Source: Kaistella solincola (GTDB taxonomy: Bacteria; Bacteroidota; Bacteroidia; Flavobacteriales; Weeksellaceae). From it: a stretch of DNA of 59,936 bases. The position numbers and the translations under genes were made by a program. The notes beneath the pieces are model-generated. The model was not told the origin of the DNA. It saw only the letters and a list, made by a program, of their open reading frames with translations, and ran no database searches. The stretch's first letter is position 1. Each line of letters begins with the position of its first letter. The DNA lies in contig NZ_JSYK01000005.1 of the NCBI RefSeq assembly GCF_000812875.1, positions 1 through 59,936 of the forward strand. Reading direction: 5' to 3'. This document shows, piece after piece, positions 8,997-17,837 of this stretch.

Positions 8997-9605
8997 ATGA
9001 AAAAAATTCTGTTCTTTTTTACAATTCTGAGTTATACGGCGGTTTTTTCACAGTGTTATATTGAAGGAAAATCCGTGATTAACGTTGGTGAATCGCAGGT
9101 TTACACCGTTAAAAACAATACCGCAAAATGCGATGACTGTCATACCTGGTCGAGTTTAGACAACATTATTTTGCTTGATGGTAATTTAAAACAAAGTAAA
9201 CTGCAGGTGAAAGGGATTTCCGGCGGAAGCACGCTTCTAGCAATGGAAATGGATTCGGACAAAGGTCTTTTAAAATGTTATAAAACCATAAGAGTGATTA
9301 GTGCTTTACCGAAAAAACTCAGCGCGGTTGCTGAAGAATGCGATTTCGATATTAACGGTTTTAAAGAAATAAAAGCAAACGACAGCACGGTTTCTTATGC
9401 TCCGGACAATATGGTGGAAAACTTAAAATATACCTGGATTGCAGAATACGAAAACGGCGAGCAAAAAACTTCAGCTGAACCTACGGCGAAATTTAATTTC
9501 ACCAAAGAAAACGGCATTAGAGCTTTAAAATTAAATGTGAAATCTGCGCATTGCGTTCGCGATTTCACCAAAATTTACGACGCTAATTACTGGGATTTTT
9601 ACTGA
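8997..9605 (+). CDS. Secreted hypothetical protein, possibly Ig-like
   Basis: 202 residues with signal peptide MKKILFFFTILSYTAVFSQ and a first mature Cys (C20) that is not in a lipobox. Six further cysteines are visible, including a CDDC pair. The region GISGGSTLLAMEMD resembles the bacterial Ig-like/PKD-type pattern common in flavobacterial surface proteins, but I cannot name a family. A bidirectional terminator follows. Confidence 0.75.
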   Translation: MKKILFFFTILSYTAVFSQCYIEGKSVINVGESQVYTVKNNTAKCDDCHTWSSLDNIILLDGNLKQSKLQVKGISGGSTLLAMEMDSDKGLLKCYKTIRVISALPKKLSAVAEECDFDINGFKEIKANDSTVSYAPDNMVENLKYTWIAEYENGEQKTSAEPTAKFNFTKENGIRALKLNVKSAHCVRDFTKIYDANYWDFY

Positions 9606-9617
9606 TTTTAAGGCGAA

Positions 9618-9651
9618 AAAAAAATTCAGCATAATGTTGAATCTTTTTTTT
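9618..9651. terminator. Bidirectional terminator between convergent genes
   Basis: ATTCAGC / GTTGAAT imperfect inverted repeat with A-run on the left and eight T on the right. It serves the secreted protein gene (plus) and the dioxygenase gene (minus, ending at 9655). Confidence 0.75.
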
Positions 9652-9654
9652 GAA

Positions 9655-10482
9655 TTAACCAATTCTTACGCTCGTCATGCTTAAACTGCCACCGATAAGT
9701 TCATCGTTGAAAAGCGAGAGGTCATCGGTTTTTTCCTTTAAAGCTAAAGAGTAAAGTAGCGGCAGATAATGATCCGGGCTCGGCACCGCGGTTTGAAGTG
9801 CAATTCCCTGATTTTGGTAATTGATAAGATTCTGAAAATTTCCGTCTAAAAGCCAGTTATTTGTCATTTCTCGTGCTTCAATCGCCCAGTCCCAACCGGC
9901 GCCGGCGGTATTAATATTTTTCCAGTCCACCATGCGGAGATTGTGTACGATATTTCCGCTTCCGATGATTAAAATTCCCTTTTCCCGCAGTTTTTGCAGT
10001 TTTTTCGCCAAATCGAAATGATATTGTGGTGGTTTTGAGTAATCAATGCTGAGCTGAATTACCGGAATTTCGGCATTTGGATAAAGATGTTTGATGACGC
10101 TCCACGCGCCATGGTCCAGTCCCCAACTGTGGTCTTCTTCCACAATTTCCGGTAAAAGTAATTCGGTGGTTTCTTTCGCCAGTTCGGGGCTGCCCGGCGC
10201 GGAATATTCCACTTCAAAAAGTTCCTTCGGAAAGCCGTAAAAATCATGGATTGTTTTTGGATCCTGCATCGCGGTGACAAATGTTCCGTTCGTAAACCAA
10301 TGTGCAGAAACGCATAAAATGGCGTTCGGACGCGGAATTTCTTTGGAGATATTCCGGAAACCCTGCACGAACTGGTTTTCTTCAATCGCGTTCATCGGTG
10401 AACCGTGGCCGAGAAAAAGTACCGGCATTTTTTCGGTATTTTTATAAAGCTGAGAAATATTTTCGAGATCGTTTAAATTCAT
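9655..10482 (-). CDS. ygiD: 4,5-DOPA dioxygenase-like extradiol dioxygenase
   Basis: Class III extradiol ring-cleaving dioxygenase of the YgiD/DODA family, a zinc- or iron-binding cytoplasmic enzyme acting on catechols. Metal-ligand histidines are visible in FLGHGSPMNAIEEN, CVSAHWFTNG and SWGLDHGAWSVIKHLYP. Start chosen at MNLNDLENI (275 residues, as in the family); an ATG 33 bases upstream (10515) adds 11 non-typical residues. The physiological substrate is not known for this group. Confidence 0.88.
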   Translation of the reverse strand: MNLNDLENISQLYKNTEKMPVLFLGHGSPMNAIEENQFVQGFRNISKEIPRPNAILCVSAHWFTNGTFVTAMQDPKTIHDFYGFPKELFEVEYSAPGSPELAKETTELLLPEIVEEDHSWGLDHGAWSVIKHLYPNAEIPVIQLSIDYSKPPQYHFDLAKKLQKLREKGILIIGSGNIVHNLRMVDWKNINTAGAGWDWAIEAREMTNNWLLDGNFQNLINYQNQGIALQTAVPSPDHYLPLLYSLALKEKTDDLSLFNDELIGGSLSMTSVRIG

Positions 10483-10565
10483 CTTGGTGTTTTTTAAGAA
10501 ATGAAAAAAGTTCACCTAAGCCTTTCAACTCTGGTGAACCTTAAAAAAATAAACTATGAAATTTT

Positions 10566-11075
10566 TTATGCTTTTACGAACTGAAGTTCACCTGCAATTT
10601 TTACTTCGTCCGAAACCATTACACCACCTGTTTCCAATGCGGTATTCCAGTTTAATCCGAAATCTTTTCTGTTGATTTTACCTTCAAAAGAGAATCCAGC
10701 TTTTGTCTGTCCCCACGGGTCCACATTAGTTCCACCGAAGTCTACATCCAATTTAATTGGTTTTGTAACGCCGTTCATGGTGAGATTACCGGTGATATCA
10801 TCGTTTAAAGAATCTGTTTCGAAAGTAATAACCGGATTGGCTTCAGCATTAAAGAAATCTGCAGATTTCAGGTGCGTGTCGCGATCAGTATTGTTGGTGC
10901 TGATGGAAGCGGTATCAATTTTCGCTGTTACTTTAGCATTTTTGAAAGTGTCGTCTTCGCTTTCCATTTCTACATTAAAGTCTTTAAATTCGCCTTTAAC
11001 ATTAGAAATCATCATGTGTCTTACTTTAAAAGTGATTTCACTGTGTGTAGGGTCTAAATTCCATTTTGTTGACAT
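10566..11075 (-). CDS. YceI family protein
   Basis: Start chosen at MSTKWNLDPTHSEITFKVRH (170 residues); the frame is open 219 bases further upstream, but the upstream part is non-conserved and contains the promoter. WxxDPxHSxIxFxVxH is the YceI opening. YceI proteins are lipocalin-like beta barrels that bind isoprenoid chains. No signal peptide is present here, so this is a cytoplasmic version. Family motifs GNLTMNGVTKPIKLDVDF and NRKDFGLNWN are intact. A good promoter lies 40 bases upstream. Confidence 0.92.
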   Translation of the reverse strand: MSTKWNLDPTHSEITFKVRHMMISNVKGEFKDFNVEMESEDDTFKNAKVTAKIDTASISTNNTDRDTHLKSADFFNAEANPVITFETDSLNDDITGNLTMNGVTKPIKLDVDFGGTNVDPWGQTKAGFSFEGKINRKDFGLNWNTALETGGVMVSDEVKIAGELQFVKA

Positions 11076-11114
11076 AATATTTTGTTTATTGGTTAGTATT
11101 AAATTTTGATAGTA

Positions 11115-11122
11115 CAAAGATA
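11115..11122 (-). promoter_or_regulatory. Predicted -7 element of the yceI gene
   Basis: TATCTTTG on the minus strand, a match to TAnnTTTG, about 40 bases before the chosen ATG at 11075. Its position inside the longer possible reading frame supports the shorter start. Confidence 0.6.
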
Positions 11123-11285
11123 CCGTCGCGAGCGCAGAAAGACATTGATGTAAGTTAAGAAACGCTTTTAGCATTTTTTTGTCACCTTCAACCATAAATT
11201 TATTTAATAAAAAGCAGTTCTCAGAAATTTTAATAATATTTAACGCAGTAAGCCTTTCATTCCTTAGTTTTAAAGAAAAATTTTT

Positions 11286-11990
11286 ATGCGGCATTTTCTG
11301 GCTTTTTTTCTGTTTTTAAATTTTCCTCTGCTGACATTTGCACAGCAGAAAGACAGCATACAAATTGAAAACCGGCATCTAGCTTTCGATTTAAGAGGCA
11401 CTATTGCTCCGGCTGCTTTAATGACTTCCGGAATTGTGTTCGATGGGAACGGCCGCGAATCCGTGAAAAACGAAGTAGTAGAAGAGCGAAATGAACATCT
11501 TTTTGGTTTTACCAACCATCTGGATGATTACGCCCAGTTTGCTCCTCTTGTAGCAGTTTATGGTTTTGAAGTTGCCGGAATGAAACCGCGCACCGACTGG
11601 CAAAACCGCACCGCTATTTTGCTGAAGGCTCAAGTGGTGAATCTCGGTTTGGTGTATGTGCTGAAAACTACTCTGAAAAAAACGCGTCCCGACGGCACTG
11701 CTTATTCTTTTCCTTCCGGCCACACGGCGAATGCATTTGCGGGCGCCACGATGCTCGCAATTGAATATGGCGAAAATCACAAGTGGGTGCCGTATGTTTC
11801 TTACGCCTTTGCAAGCGGAATTGGCGTAATGCGAATGGCGAACAACAAACATTATATATCTGATGTTTTATTCGGTGCCGGCTTAGGAATTCTCTCCGTA
11901 AAAGCTGCTTACTGGACGCATCAATATAAATGGAATAAGCAAAAAAGTTCCAAAGATCCGCTTGCGGAAATTTATCTGCATTTGAATTAA
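11286..11990 (+). CDS. Phosphatase PAP2 family protein
   Basis: 234 residues, signal peptide ending near FAQQ, then the three-part acid phosphatase signature: KKTRP (C1), SFPSGHT (C2) and RMANNKHYISD (C3, where the usual Ser before Arg is Met). Such enzymes dephosphorylate lipid pyrophosphates or phosphatidates at the periplasmic face. Hydrophobic segments are weaker than in the lipid-phosphatase branch, so it may be a periplasmic or membrane-attached phosphatase. Substrate not readable. Confidence 0.88.
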   Translation: MRHFLAFFLFLNFPLLTFAQQKDSIQIENRHLAFDLRGTIAPAALMTSGIVFDGNGRESVKNEVVEERNEHLFGFTNHLDDYAQFAPLVAVYGFEVAGMKPRTDWQNRTAILLKAQVVNLGLVYVLKTTLKKTRPDGTAYSFPSGHTANAFAGATMLAIEYGENHKWVPYVSYAFASGIGVMRMANNKHYISDVLFGAGLGILSVKAAYWTHQYKWNKQKSSKDPLAEIYLHLN

Positions 11991-12046
11991 CATTCCTTTA
12001 ACAAATCGTTTTTTATTTCTTATTTTTAACACTATAAATCTAAGAA

Positions 12047-14188
12047 ATGAAATTTTCAAAATTACCTTTATTATTACTCGGTTTCAGCAGTTTGCTTTCT
12101 GCGCAAAACCAGAAATACACCATGGCCGAAGCGGTAAACGGGCTTCGGAGCAATCTTGCTATTAAAAGTATTCCGCAGTTTTCCTGGTCCGATGATGCTA
12201 AATTTTACATTCAGGGAACCAAAAACGCATACCTGATAACAGAAGTTCAAAGCATGAAAGCGGACACTTTGGTTTCTTTGAACCAAATCAATAAAAATCT
12301 TTCCGCCGAGCAAAAGCTTAAATCTTTTCCGCAGGTAAAATTTACCGGCAAAAACCAAGGATATTTTACTGTAGACGGTAAATATTTTCAGCTTGAAAAA
12401 TTCGGCTCCGACTGGAAAATTTCGCCCTGGACTTCCATTGACGAAAATGCTGTAAACGTAAAAGTGCTGGATGATAAAAAAACCATCGTTTACACGGTAA
12501 AAAATAATCTTTACCTGAACCGAAACGGAAAAACGGTTGAGATTACCGATGATCAGAATGAAGGAATTGTAAATGGACAGGCCGTTCACCGCAGCGAATT
12601 TGGAATCGATGGCGGAATTTTTTCGGCGCCAAACAGCACAAAAATTGCGTTTTACCGAATGGATGAAACCATGGTCACGGATTATCCGATCATCGACTGG
12701 TCTGTAACGCCGGCAAAAAACGTGAACATCAAATATCCGATGGCGGGAAACACTTCGCATCAGGTGACATTGGGCGTTTACGATATCAATTCTCAGAAAA
12801 AAATATTTTTAAATATTGATGGTGACAAAGAACAATATTTAACCGCCGTGACCTGGAGCCCGGATTCAAAATATATTTTCGTAGGCGTGCTGAACCGCGA
12901 CCAGAATCATTTGAAAATGAATCAGTACGACGCGGTTACCGGGAATTTGGTGAAAACTTTATTTGAAGAAAAAGATGCTAAATATGTTGAACCACAGCAT
13001 CCGCTATTATTTTTACCGAACTCCAACACCGATTTTATCTGGCAAAGTCAGCGCACGGGTTACAACCATTTATTCCATTACAGTTTAGAAAAAGGACTGA
13101 TTTCGCAAATCACAAAAGGTGATTGGCTGGTGACTGATATTTTAGGTTTTAATGAAAAAAAGAAAGAAATCTATTACATTTCTACGCAGGAATCGCCGCT
13201 GGAAAGACATATTTATCGTGTAAACTGGAACAATTTTAAAACCCAGAGATTAGACAGCGCACCGGGAATGCACACCGGTATTTTAAGCAAAGACGGTACA
13301 CAGCTTTACGATATTTACAGCAATGCGAGCACGCCAAGATCGGTGAATGTGATTAATACCGCTACTTTGAAATCAAAAAATATTTTAACGGCAGAAAATC
13401 CTTTAAAAAACTATAAAAGACCGGAAATAAAGAATGTTACCTTAAAAGCTGACGACGGAACGCCACTTTACGGTAAAATTATTTTGCCTACGGATTTTGA
13501 TCCGGCGAAGAAATATCCAACCATCGTTTACCTTTACAATGGGCCGCATTTGCAGCTGGTGACCAACAGTTTCCCATCTTCCGGCAACCTTTGGTATGAA
13601 TATATGGCGCAAAACGGCTATATTATTTTCACGATGGACGGGCGCGGATCTTCGAACCGCGGAATGAAATTCGAGCAGGCAGTTTTCCGTCATTTAGGCG
13701 AAGTGGAAATGAAAGACCAGCTGAAAGGTGTGGATTATCTGAAATCACTGCCTTACGTTGATGCGCAGAAACTGGGAATACACGGCTGGAGTTTTGGCGG
13801 TTTTATGACTACAAGTTTTATGCTGAAACACCCGGAAGTTTTTAAAGTAGGCGTTGCCGGCGGACCGGTAATCGACTGGAATATGTATGAAATTATGTAT
13901 ACCGAAAGATATATGGATACGCCGCAAACCAATCCGGAAGGTTATAAACAGGCGAATCTTTTGGACAAAGTTCAGAATCTGAAAGGAAATTTATTAATGA
14001 TTCACGGGGCGCAGGACAACGTGGTGGTTTGGCAGCATTCCATTAAATTTTTAAAAGCCGCTGTGGATAATGGTGTTCAGCTGGATTATTTCGTGTATCC
14101 GGGACATGAACATAATGTTTTAGGAAAAGACCGCGTGCATCTTATGCAGAAAGTCACCGATTATTTTGATGAATATTTGAAAAAATAA
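12047..14188 (+). CDS. S9 family peptidase, dipeptidyl-peptidase IV type
   Basis: 713 residues, signal peptide (cut near LLSAQ). N-terminal beta-propeller (DPPIV_N, about 60-430), C-terminal alpha/beta-hydrolase. Catalytic Ser582 in GWSFGG, Asp657 in HGAQDNVV, and the His is H689 (or H687) in YPGHEHNV. The DPP-IV-like branch cleaves X-Pro dipeptides from peptide N-termini in the periplasm. Single gene with its own terminator. Confidence 0.93.
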   Translation: MKFSKLPLLLLGFSSLLSAQNQKYTMAEAVNGLRSNLAIKSIPQFSWSDDAKFYIQGTKNAYLITEVQSMKADTLVSLNQINKNLSAEQKLKSFPQVKFTGKNQGYFTVDGKYFQLEKFGSDWKISPWTSIDENAVNVKVLDDKKTIVYTVKNNLYLNRNGKTVEITDDQNEGIVNGQAVHRSEFGIDGGIFSAPNSTKIAFYRMDETMVTDYPIIDWSVTPAKNVNIKYPMAGNTSHQVTLGVYDINSQKKIFLNIDGDKEQYLTAVTWSPDSKYIFVGVLNRDQNHLKMNQYDAVTGNLVKTLFEEKDAKYVEPQHPLLFLPNSNTDFIWQSQRTGYNHLFHYSLEKGLISQITKGDWLVTDILGFNEKKKEIYYISTQESPLERHIYRVNWNNFKTQRLDSAPGMHTGILSKDGTQLYDIYSNASTPRSVNVINTATLKSKNILTAENPLKNYKRPEIKNVTLKADDGTPLYGKIILPTDFDPAKKYPTIVYLYNGPHLQLVTNSFPSSGNLWYEYMAQNGYIIFTMDGRGSSNRGMKFEQAVFRHLGEVEMKDQLKGVDYLKSLPYVDAQKLGIHGWSFGGFMTTSFMLKHPEVFKVGVAGGPVIDWNMYEIMYTERYMDTPQTNPEGYKQANLLDKVQNLKGNLLMIHGAQDNVVVWQHSIKFLKAAVDNGVQLDYFVYPGHEHNVLGKDRVHLMQKVTDYFDEYLKK

Positions 14189-14194
14189 AGAAGA

Positions 14195-14227
14195 AAATCC
14201 GGAATTAATTTTCCGGATTTTTATTTT
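14195..14227 (+). terminator. Terminator of the S9 peptidase gene
   Basis: Ten-base perfect stem AAATCCGGAA / TTCCGGATTT, 6-base loop, T-rich tail. Confidence 0.85.
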
Positions 14228-14264
14228 AAAGAGTTGATTGAGTAATTTAGTAAAAAATAAAGCG

Positions 14265-14720
14265 ATGCAAATTCCCGCAAAATCCATTGAAAATTATATT
14301 TCGCATGTTCCGGAAGAACGGCAGGAATCCTTCAGAATGCTTTATGAAACGGTTTCCAAGAATCTTCCGAAAGGCTTTCAGGAAAGCCTTAGCTATGGAA
14401 TGATTGGCTGGAGCGTGCCGCTGGAAACTTATCCGTCTGGTTACCATTGTACGCCAAATACGCCGTTGCCTTTTTTAAATTTGGCGTCGCAGAAGAATTT
14501 TGTGGCGTTGTATCACATGGGAATTTACGCGGATCCGGCACTTTTAAACTGGTTTGTGGCTGAATTTCCGAAGTATTCGAAACGGAAACTGGATATGGGA
14601 AAATCGTGCATCCGCTTCAAAAAAATGGATGATATTCCGTTTGATTTGATTGCAGAATTATCCCGCAAAATGTCACCTAAAGAGTGGATTTCTCTCTACG
14701 AAAAGCTTTACAAAAAATAG
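14265..14720 (+). CDS. DUF1801 domain-containing protein
   Basis: About 151 residues from MQIPAKSIENYI. A TTG 27 bases upstream opens the same frame, but the ATG is preferred. The pattern IENYISHVPEERQE followed by LSYGMIGW and PFLNLASQKNFVALYHMGIY is that of DUF1801 (YdhG-like) proteins, whose fold resembles frataxin; cellular role unknown. Confidence 0.82.
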   Translation: MQIPAKSIENYISHVPEERQESFRMLYETVSKNLPKGFQESLSYGMIGWSVPLETYPSGYHCTPNTPLPFLNLASQKNFVALYHMGIYADPALLNWFVAEFPKYSKRKLDMGKSCIRFKKMDDIPFDLIAELSRKMSPKEWISLYEKLYKK

Positions 14721-14750
14721 AAAATTTGCCTGTTTAGCAGCATATTTTTT
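14721..14750 (+). repeat. Copy of the dispersed GC-TTTAA-GC element
   Basis: AAAATTTGCC, centre TGTTTA, then GCAGCATATTTTTT. Directly after the DUF1801 stop and before the convergent tsaC stop (14749), so it may act as the shared terminator. Confidence 0.5.
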
Positions 14751-15297
14751 ATTCCCGCAAAACTTTCACGCGTCCGTCGTTCCACATTCTGATTACCGAC
14801 GAACCGGCATATTCCGATATTTTATCGTGATTTTCTTCTGCCACAGCGTCCACAGAATTAATGATTTCTGGCGAAATATCGGCAAATTTTAGAGGAGATT
14901 TTTCACCACTAAAATTCGCAGAAGTTGAAACGAGCGGTTTATTCAGTTTTCCGATGAGTTTTTTAAGGTAAACGTCTTTCACCAAACGAATGCCGATGCT
15001 GCCGTCTTCAGCGAGAATTTCTTTCGGCAAACCTTTCGGGTTATCGTAGATCAGCGTCACGGGTTTCTCCGACAAATCCATAATTTCCCATGCCATTTCG
15101 GGAACTTCCACCAAATCCTGCAACCGTTTTACCGATTCCACGAGGATAATCATCGATTTGGATTTTTCGCGCTTTTTAATTTCGAAAATTTTATTAATGG
15201 CGCTCACATTGGTAGCGTCACAGCCAATTCCCCAAATCGTATCTGTCGGATATAAAATGGTGCCGCCGGCCTGTACGGCATCGATGAGGTTTTGCAT
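14749..15297 (-). CDS. tsaC: L-threonylcarbamoyladenylate synthase (YrdC/Sua5 family)
   Basis: 182-residue YrdC-fold protein making threonylcarbamoyl-AMP for the t6A37 modification of ANN-decoding tRNAs. Visible family motifs: GGTILYPTDTIWGIGCDA (10-27), KKREKSKSMIILV, and PLVSTSANFSGE near the C-terminus. The length corresponds to the short TsaC form without the Sua5 C-terminal domain. Confidence 0.92.
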   Translation of the reverse strand: MQNLIDAVQAGGTILYPTDTIWGIGCDATNVSAINKIFEIKKREKSKSMIILVESVKRLQDLVEVPEMAWEIMDLSEKPVTLIYDNPKGLPKEILAEDGSIGIRLVKDVYLKKLIGKLNKPLVSTSANFSGEKSPLKFADISPEIINSVDAVAEENHDKISEYAGSSVIRMWNDGRVKVLRE

Positions 15298-15334
15298 AAT
15301 TGAGTTTGAATGATCAAAATTAAATAAATACAGG

Positions 15335-15364
15335 AAAATTTGCCGTTATAACAGCAAATTTTTT
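15335..15364 (+). repeat. Best-preserved copy of the dispersed GC-TTTAA-GC element
   Basis: AAAATTTGCCGTTATAACAG then CAAATTTTTT: an inverted repeat AAATTTGC / GCAAATTT around a CGTTATAACA centre, T run at the right. It ends immediately before an in-frame ATG at 15365. It is used here as the type copy for the family. Confidence 0.6.
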
Positions 15365-15385
15365 ATGTTTAAATTTACGGCTATT

Positions 15386-15631
15386 ATGGAAGAAAAATCA
15401 AAAGATCCGCTGCACGGAAAGCGTCTGGACGCAATTCTGGAAGAATTGGTGCAATATTACGGCGGTTTTGAAGACTTGGGGAAGCAGATCAACATCAAAT
15501 GCTTTACGGATAATCCGAGCATCAATTCCTCCTTAAAATTTTTGCGAAAAACGGAGTGGGCGCGTGCAAAAGTTGAAAGTTTATACCTCTACGTTTTGAG
15601 ACAAAAAAAGAAAGCAGAAAATCGCGGCTAA
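15386..15631 (+). CDS. VF530 family DNA-binding protein (DUF2132)
   Basis: About 81 residues from MEEKSKDPLHGK; an ATG 21 bases upstream (15365) is also possible. The signature DPLHGKRLDAILEELVQYYGG, broken here for length into DPLHGKRLDAILEEL and VQYYGGFEDLG, followed by NIKCFTDNPSINSSLKFLR and TEWARAKVE, is characteristic of VF530. These are small alpha-helical proteins with reported DNA binding and unclear role. Confidence 0.9.
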   Translation: MEEKSKDPLHGKRLDAILEELVQYYGGFEDLGKQINIKCFTDNPSINSSLKFLRKTEWARAKVESLYLYVLRQKKKAENRG

Positions 15632-15655
15632 AACGGGCAAATTTTTCTGCTTTCG
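15611..15655 (+). terminator. Terminator overlapping the 3' end of the VF530 gene
   Basis: AAAGCAGAAAA pairs with TTTTTCTGCTTT around a loop that includes a CTAAAACGGGC segment (a partial copy of the dispersed element). The stem's left arm is still coding (KKAENRG). Confidence 0.5.
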
Positions 15656-15673
15656 ATAATTTTACTTTTAGCA

Positions 15674-15715
15674 CCCATCACCCATCACCCATCATCCATC
15701 ATCCATCACCCATCA
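15674..15715. repeat. Heptanucleotide tandem repeat (C/T)CCATCA x6
   Basis: Six direct units: CCCATCA three times, TCCATCA twice, CCCATCA once. The last unit supplies the TGA stop codon of the minus-strand DinB gene. Low divergence means recent expansion; copy number could vary between strains. Confidence 0.85.
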
Positions 15716-16213
15716 TCCTACCAGATACCTTTCCTCGATAACATTCAAATGGTGAATATTGTGCCCCGCAATTAATTTCCCCAGCGTTTCTACGGAGATT
15801 TCGTTGCCGTTTGCAATTCCCGTTTCCGCTAATTGCTGCGCATTTAAATTTTGAAAAAATAGCACTGATGATTTCCGGACAGCCTGAAATTCTTCAACCA
15901 AACTTTCTAAGTTTCTGTCTTCAGAAAAATAATGTTTCGCGTATAATTCTTCGTCCCAGCCGGCAAGTTCTGTTTTGTCTTTTCTGGCAAAACGTAGCGC
16001 ACGGTAGGCAAAAATTCTTTCCGCATCGATGAGGTGTTGCAGCAATTCTTTCAAAGTCCATTTTCCTTCAGCATATGCAAATTCTGCTTTTTCCGGCGAA
16101 AGGTTTTCATAAAAATTTGCCGTTTTATGCCCGGATTTTTTCATTTCTTCCAACCAGTTTTCGGATGGAATTAAATCGAGATAGCGCTGAATATATTTTT
16201 GAAAATCGGTCAT
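15713..16213 (-). CDS. DinB family protein
   Basis: 166 residues, four-helix bundle fold of the DinB/YfiT type. A probable metal-binding triad is seen as His in LLQHLIDAERI, and the two His in GHNIHHLNVIEERY at the C-terminus. Members include thiol-dependent S-transferases; substrate not readable. Its stop codon lies inside the heptanucleotide repeat at 15674-15715. Confidence 0.85.
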   Translation of the reverse strand: MTDFQKYIQRYLDLIPSENWLEEMKKSGHKTANFYENLSPEKAEFAYAEGKWTLKELLQHLIDAERIFAYRALRFARKDKTELAGWDEELYAKHYFSEDRNLESLVEEFQAVRKSSVLFFQNLNAQQLAETGIANGNEISVETLGKLIAGHNIHHLNVIEERYLVG

Positions 16214-16260
16214 TTTATAATTTTACCGAGTTAAAATTGCCACCTTACCAAATTGCCAGA

Positions 16261-17400
16261 TTAGCCAAATGCTCTTTCCAAATCAGCAAGCAAATCAGCT
16301 TTGTCTTCAATACCAACACTTAAGCGAACTAAATCATCGGTAATGCCTAATTCGGAACGTTTTTCTGCCGGAATTGAAGCGTGTGTCATCAACGTTGGAT
16401 GGTTGGCCAAAGATTCTACACCGCCCAAAGATTCTGCTAAAGTGAAAACTTTAAGTTTTTCTAAGAATTTAATTGCGTCTTCTTTTTTTCCGGATTTAAA
16501 GGTGAAAGAAACCATTCCGCCGAAATCTTTCATTTGCTTTTTAGCCAAATCGTGCTGCGGATGAGATTCCAGACCTGGATAGAACACTTTGTCCACAGCC
16601 GGATGCGATTCCAGATATTTTGCGACTTCCAAACCGTTTTCAGAGTGTCTTTGAACACGTAAAGCCAAAGTTTTAATGCCTCGCAAAACCAAATAAGAAT
16701 CGTGTGGACCGAGGATTCCACCACTCGCAAACTGAATGAAATGAAGTTTTTCGCCCAGTTCTTCGGTTTTTGCAACCAAAGCTCCCGCTATGACATCTGA
16801 ATGCCCACCAAGATATTTTGTTGCGGAATGCATCACGATATCTGCGCCCAAATCCAACGGAAGCTGCAAATATGGTGTTGCGAAGGTATTGTCGACAGCG
16901 ACCAAAATATCTTTGTCTTTAACCAAATCCGTCACGGCTTTAATATCAACGAGTTTCATTAGCGGATTTGTAGGAGTTTCCAACCAGATTAATTTGGTTT
17001 TTTCGGTGATTAAGGCCGATATTTTTGAAACATCATCAAAGCTGGCAAATGTAAATTTGAGCTGATATTTTTCAAATAAACGGGTAAACATACGGTAGGT
17101 TCCGCCGTATAAATCATCAACCGCAATTACCTCATCGCCCGGATTTAATAATTTTAAAACACAGTCTATCGCCGCTAAACCGGAACCGAAAGCCAAGCCG
17201 CGCGCACCGTTTTCAATGCTTGCCAAGCTGTCTTCCAAAGCCTGTCTGGTCGGGTTTGCCGCGCGCGAATATTCGTAACCGGAATGAACTCCAGGTGATG
17301 TTTGCGCAAATGTTGAGGTTAAAAATACCGGCACATTTACCGATCCGGTCGCAGGTTCGTGTTGCTGACCACCGTGTATTACTTTTGTATTGAAATTCAT
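16261..17400 (-). CDS. Cystathionine gamma-synthase/lyase family PLP enzyme
   Basis: 379-residue PLP-dependent trans-sulfuration enzyme. PLP lysine K195 in [12 protein letters not shown], phosphate-cup Y43/R52-type residues in [13 protein letters not shown], and [15 protein letters not shown], which is typical for cystathionine gamma-synthase/gamma-lyase rather than methionine gamma-lyase. Whether it works forward (Cys to Met) or in reverse cannot be told. A second, more divergent PLP enzyme of the superfamily is at 49414. The upstream leader begins with a heptanucleotide repeat. Confidence 0.9.
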   Translation of the reverse strand: MNFNTKVIHGGQQHEPATGSVNVPVFLTSTFAQTSPGVHSGYEYSRAANPTRQALEDSLASIENGARGLAFGSGLAAIDCVLKLLNPGDEVIAVDDLYGGTYRMFTRLFEKYQLKFTFASFDDVSKISALITEKTKLIWLETPTNPLMKLVDIKAVTDLVKDKDILVAVDNTFATPYLQLPLDLGADIVMHSATKYLGGHSDVIAGALVAKTEELGEKLHFIQFASGGILGPHDSYLVLRGIKTLALRVQRHSENGLEVAKYLESHPAVDKVFYPGLESHPQHDLAKKQMKDFGGMVSFTFKSGKKEDAIKFLEKLKVFTLAESLGGVESLANHPTLMTHASIPAEKRSELGITDDLVRLSVGIEDKADLLADLERAFG

Positions 17401-17402
17401 GT

Positions 17403-17430
17403 TTTATGCTTTATGCTTTAAGCGGTAGGC
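17403..17430. repeat. Heptanucleotide-period repeat upstream of the trans-sulfuration gene
   Basis: TTTATGC, TTTATGC, TTTAAGC, GGTAGGC: four 7-base units directly upstream of the minus-strand start codon at 17400. Further right, to 17510, weaker copies (CTTAATG, CGTAATG) are visible. Confidence 0.6.
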
Positions 17431-17510
17431 GTGTCGTTTCACCAGTGCTTAAAGCGTATTATAAATGAGTAATTATAAGCGTAATGCATGCCGCATTCAG
17501 CTTAATGCTT

Positions 17511-17837
17511 TTAGAATTTTATTGCCGATTTTACAGCAAACTCTTCCGCCATTTGGTCCATCCATTGTGCGACATCTTCTTCACCCGTAGCGCGTTCGTA
17601 GGTGCTGGCCATGGAGATTAAAATTTGGTGCAGAAACATTTTCATCTGATCCACAGGCATTTCTTTGGTCCAAAGATCGATGCGCAGCGCTTCTTTTCTT
17701 TTATCGTCCCACACGGAAATCATCGTTGCTTTTGTGTCCTCTTTTTCGATGCCGCCGTCTTCCGCGTTCCAGGTCATTCTTTCCGGAACCTGGTTGTCAT
17801 CAAGTTCAATATCTATGGTTATTTGGGTCTTTCTCAT
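17511..17837 (-). CDS. gldC: Gliding motility protein GldC
   Basis: 108 residues, opening MRKTQITIDIELDDNQVPE and ATMISVWDDKRKEALRIDLW, which I recognise as GldC, a small cytoplasmic protein that supports GldB function in gliding and type IX secretion. Its ATG overlaps the gldB stop in a TAATG junction, so translation is coupled. Ends in a gap with weak period-7 repeats. Confidence 0.92.
   Translation of the reverse strand: MRKTQITIDIELDDNQVPERMTWNAEDGGIEKEDTKATMISVWDDKRKEALRIDLWTKEMPVDQMKMFLHQILISMASTYERATGEEDVAQWMDQMAEEFAVKSAIKF

Noticed and set aside
10566..11294. Longer start of the YceI gene (73 extra residues)
   Set aside because: The extra part contains a good -7 promoter element and is not typical of the family; the ATG at 11075 gives the standard N-terminus.
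15674..15715. Tandem repeats as a possible CRISPR array
   Set aside because: Units are 7 bases without spacers and no cas gene is near; it is a simple tandem repeat.
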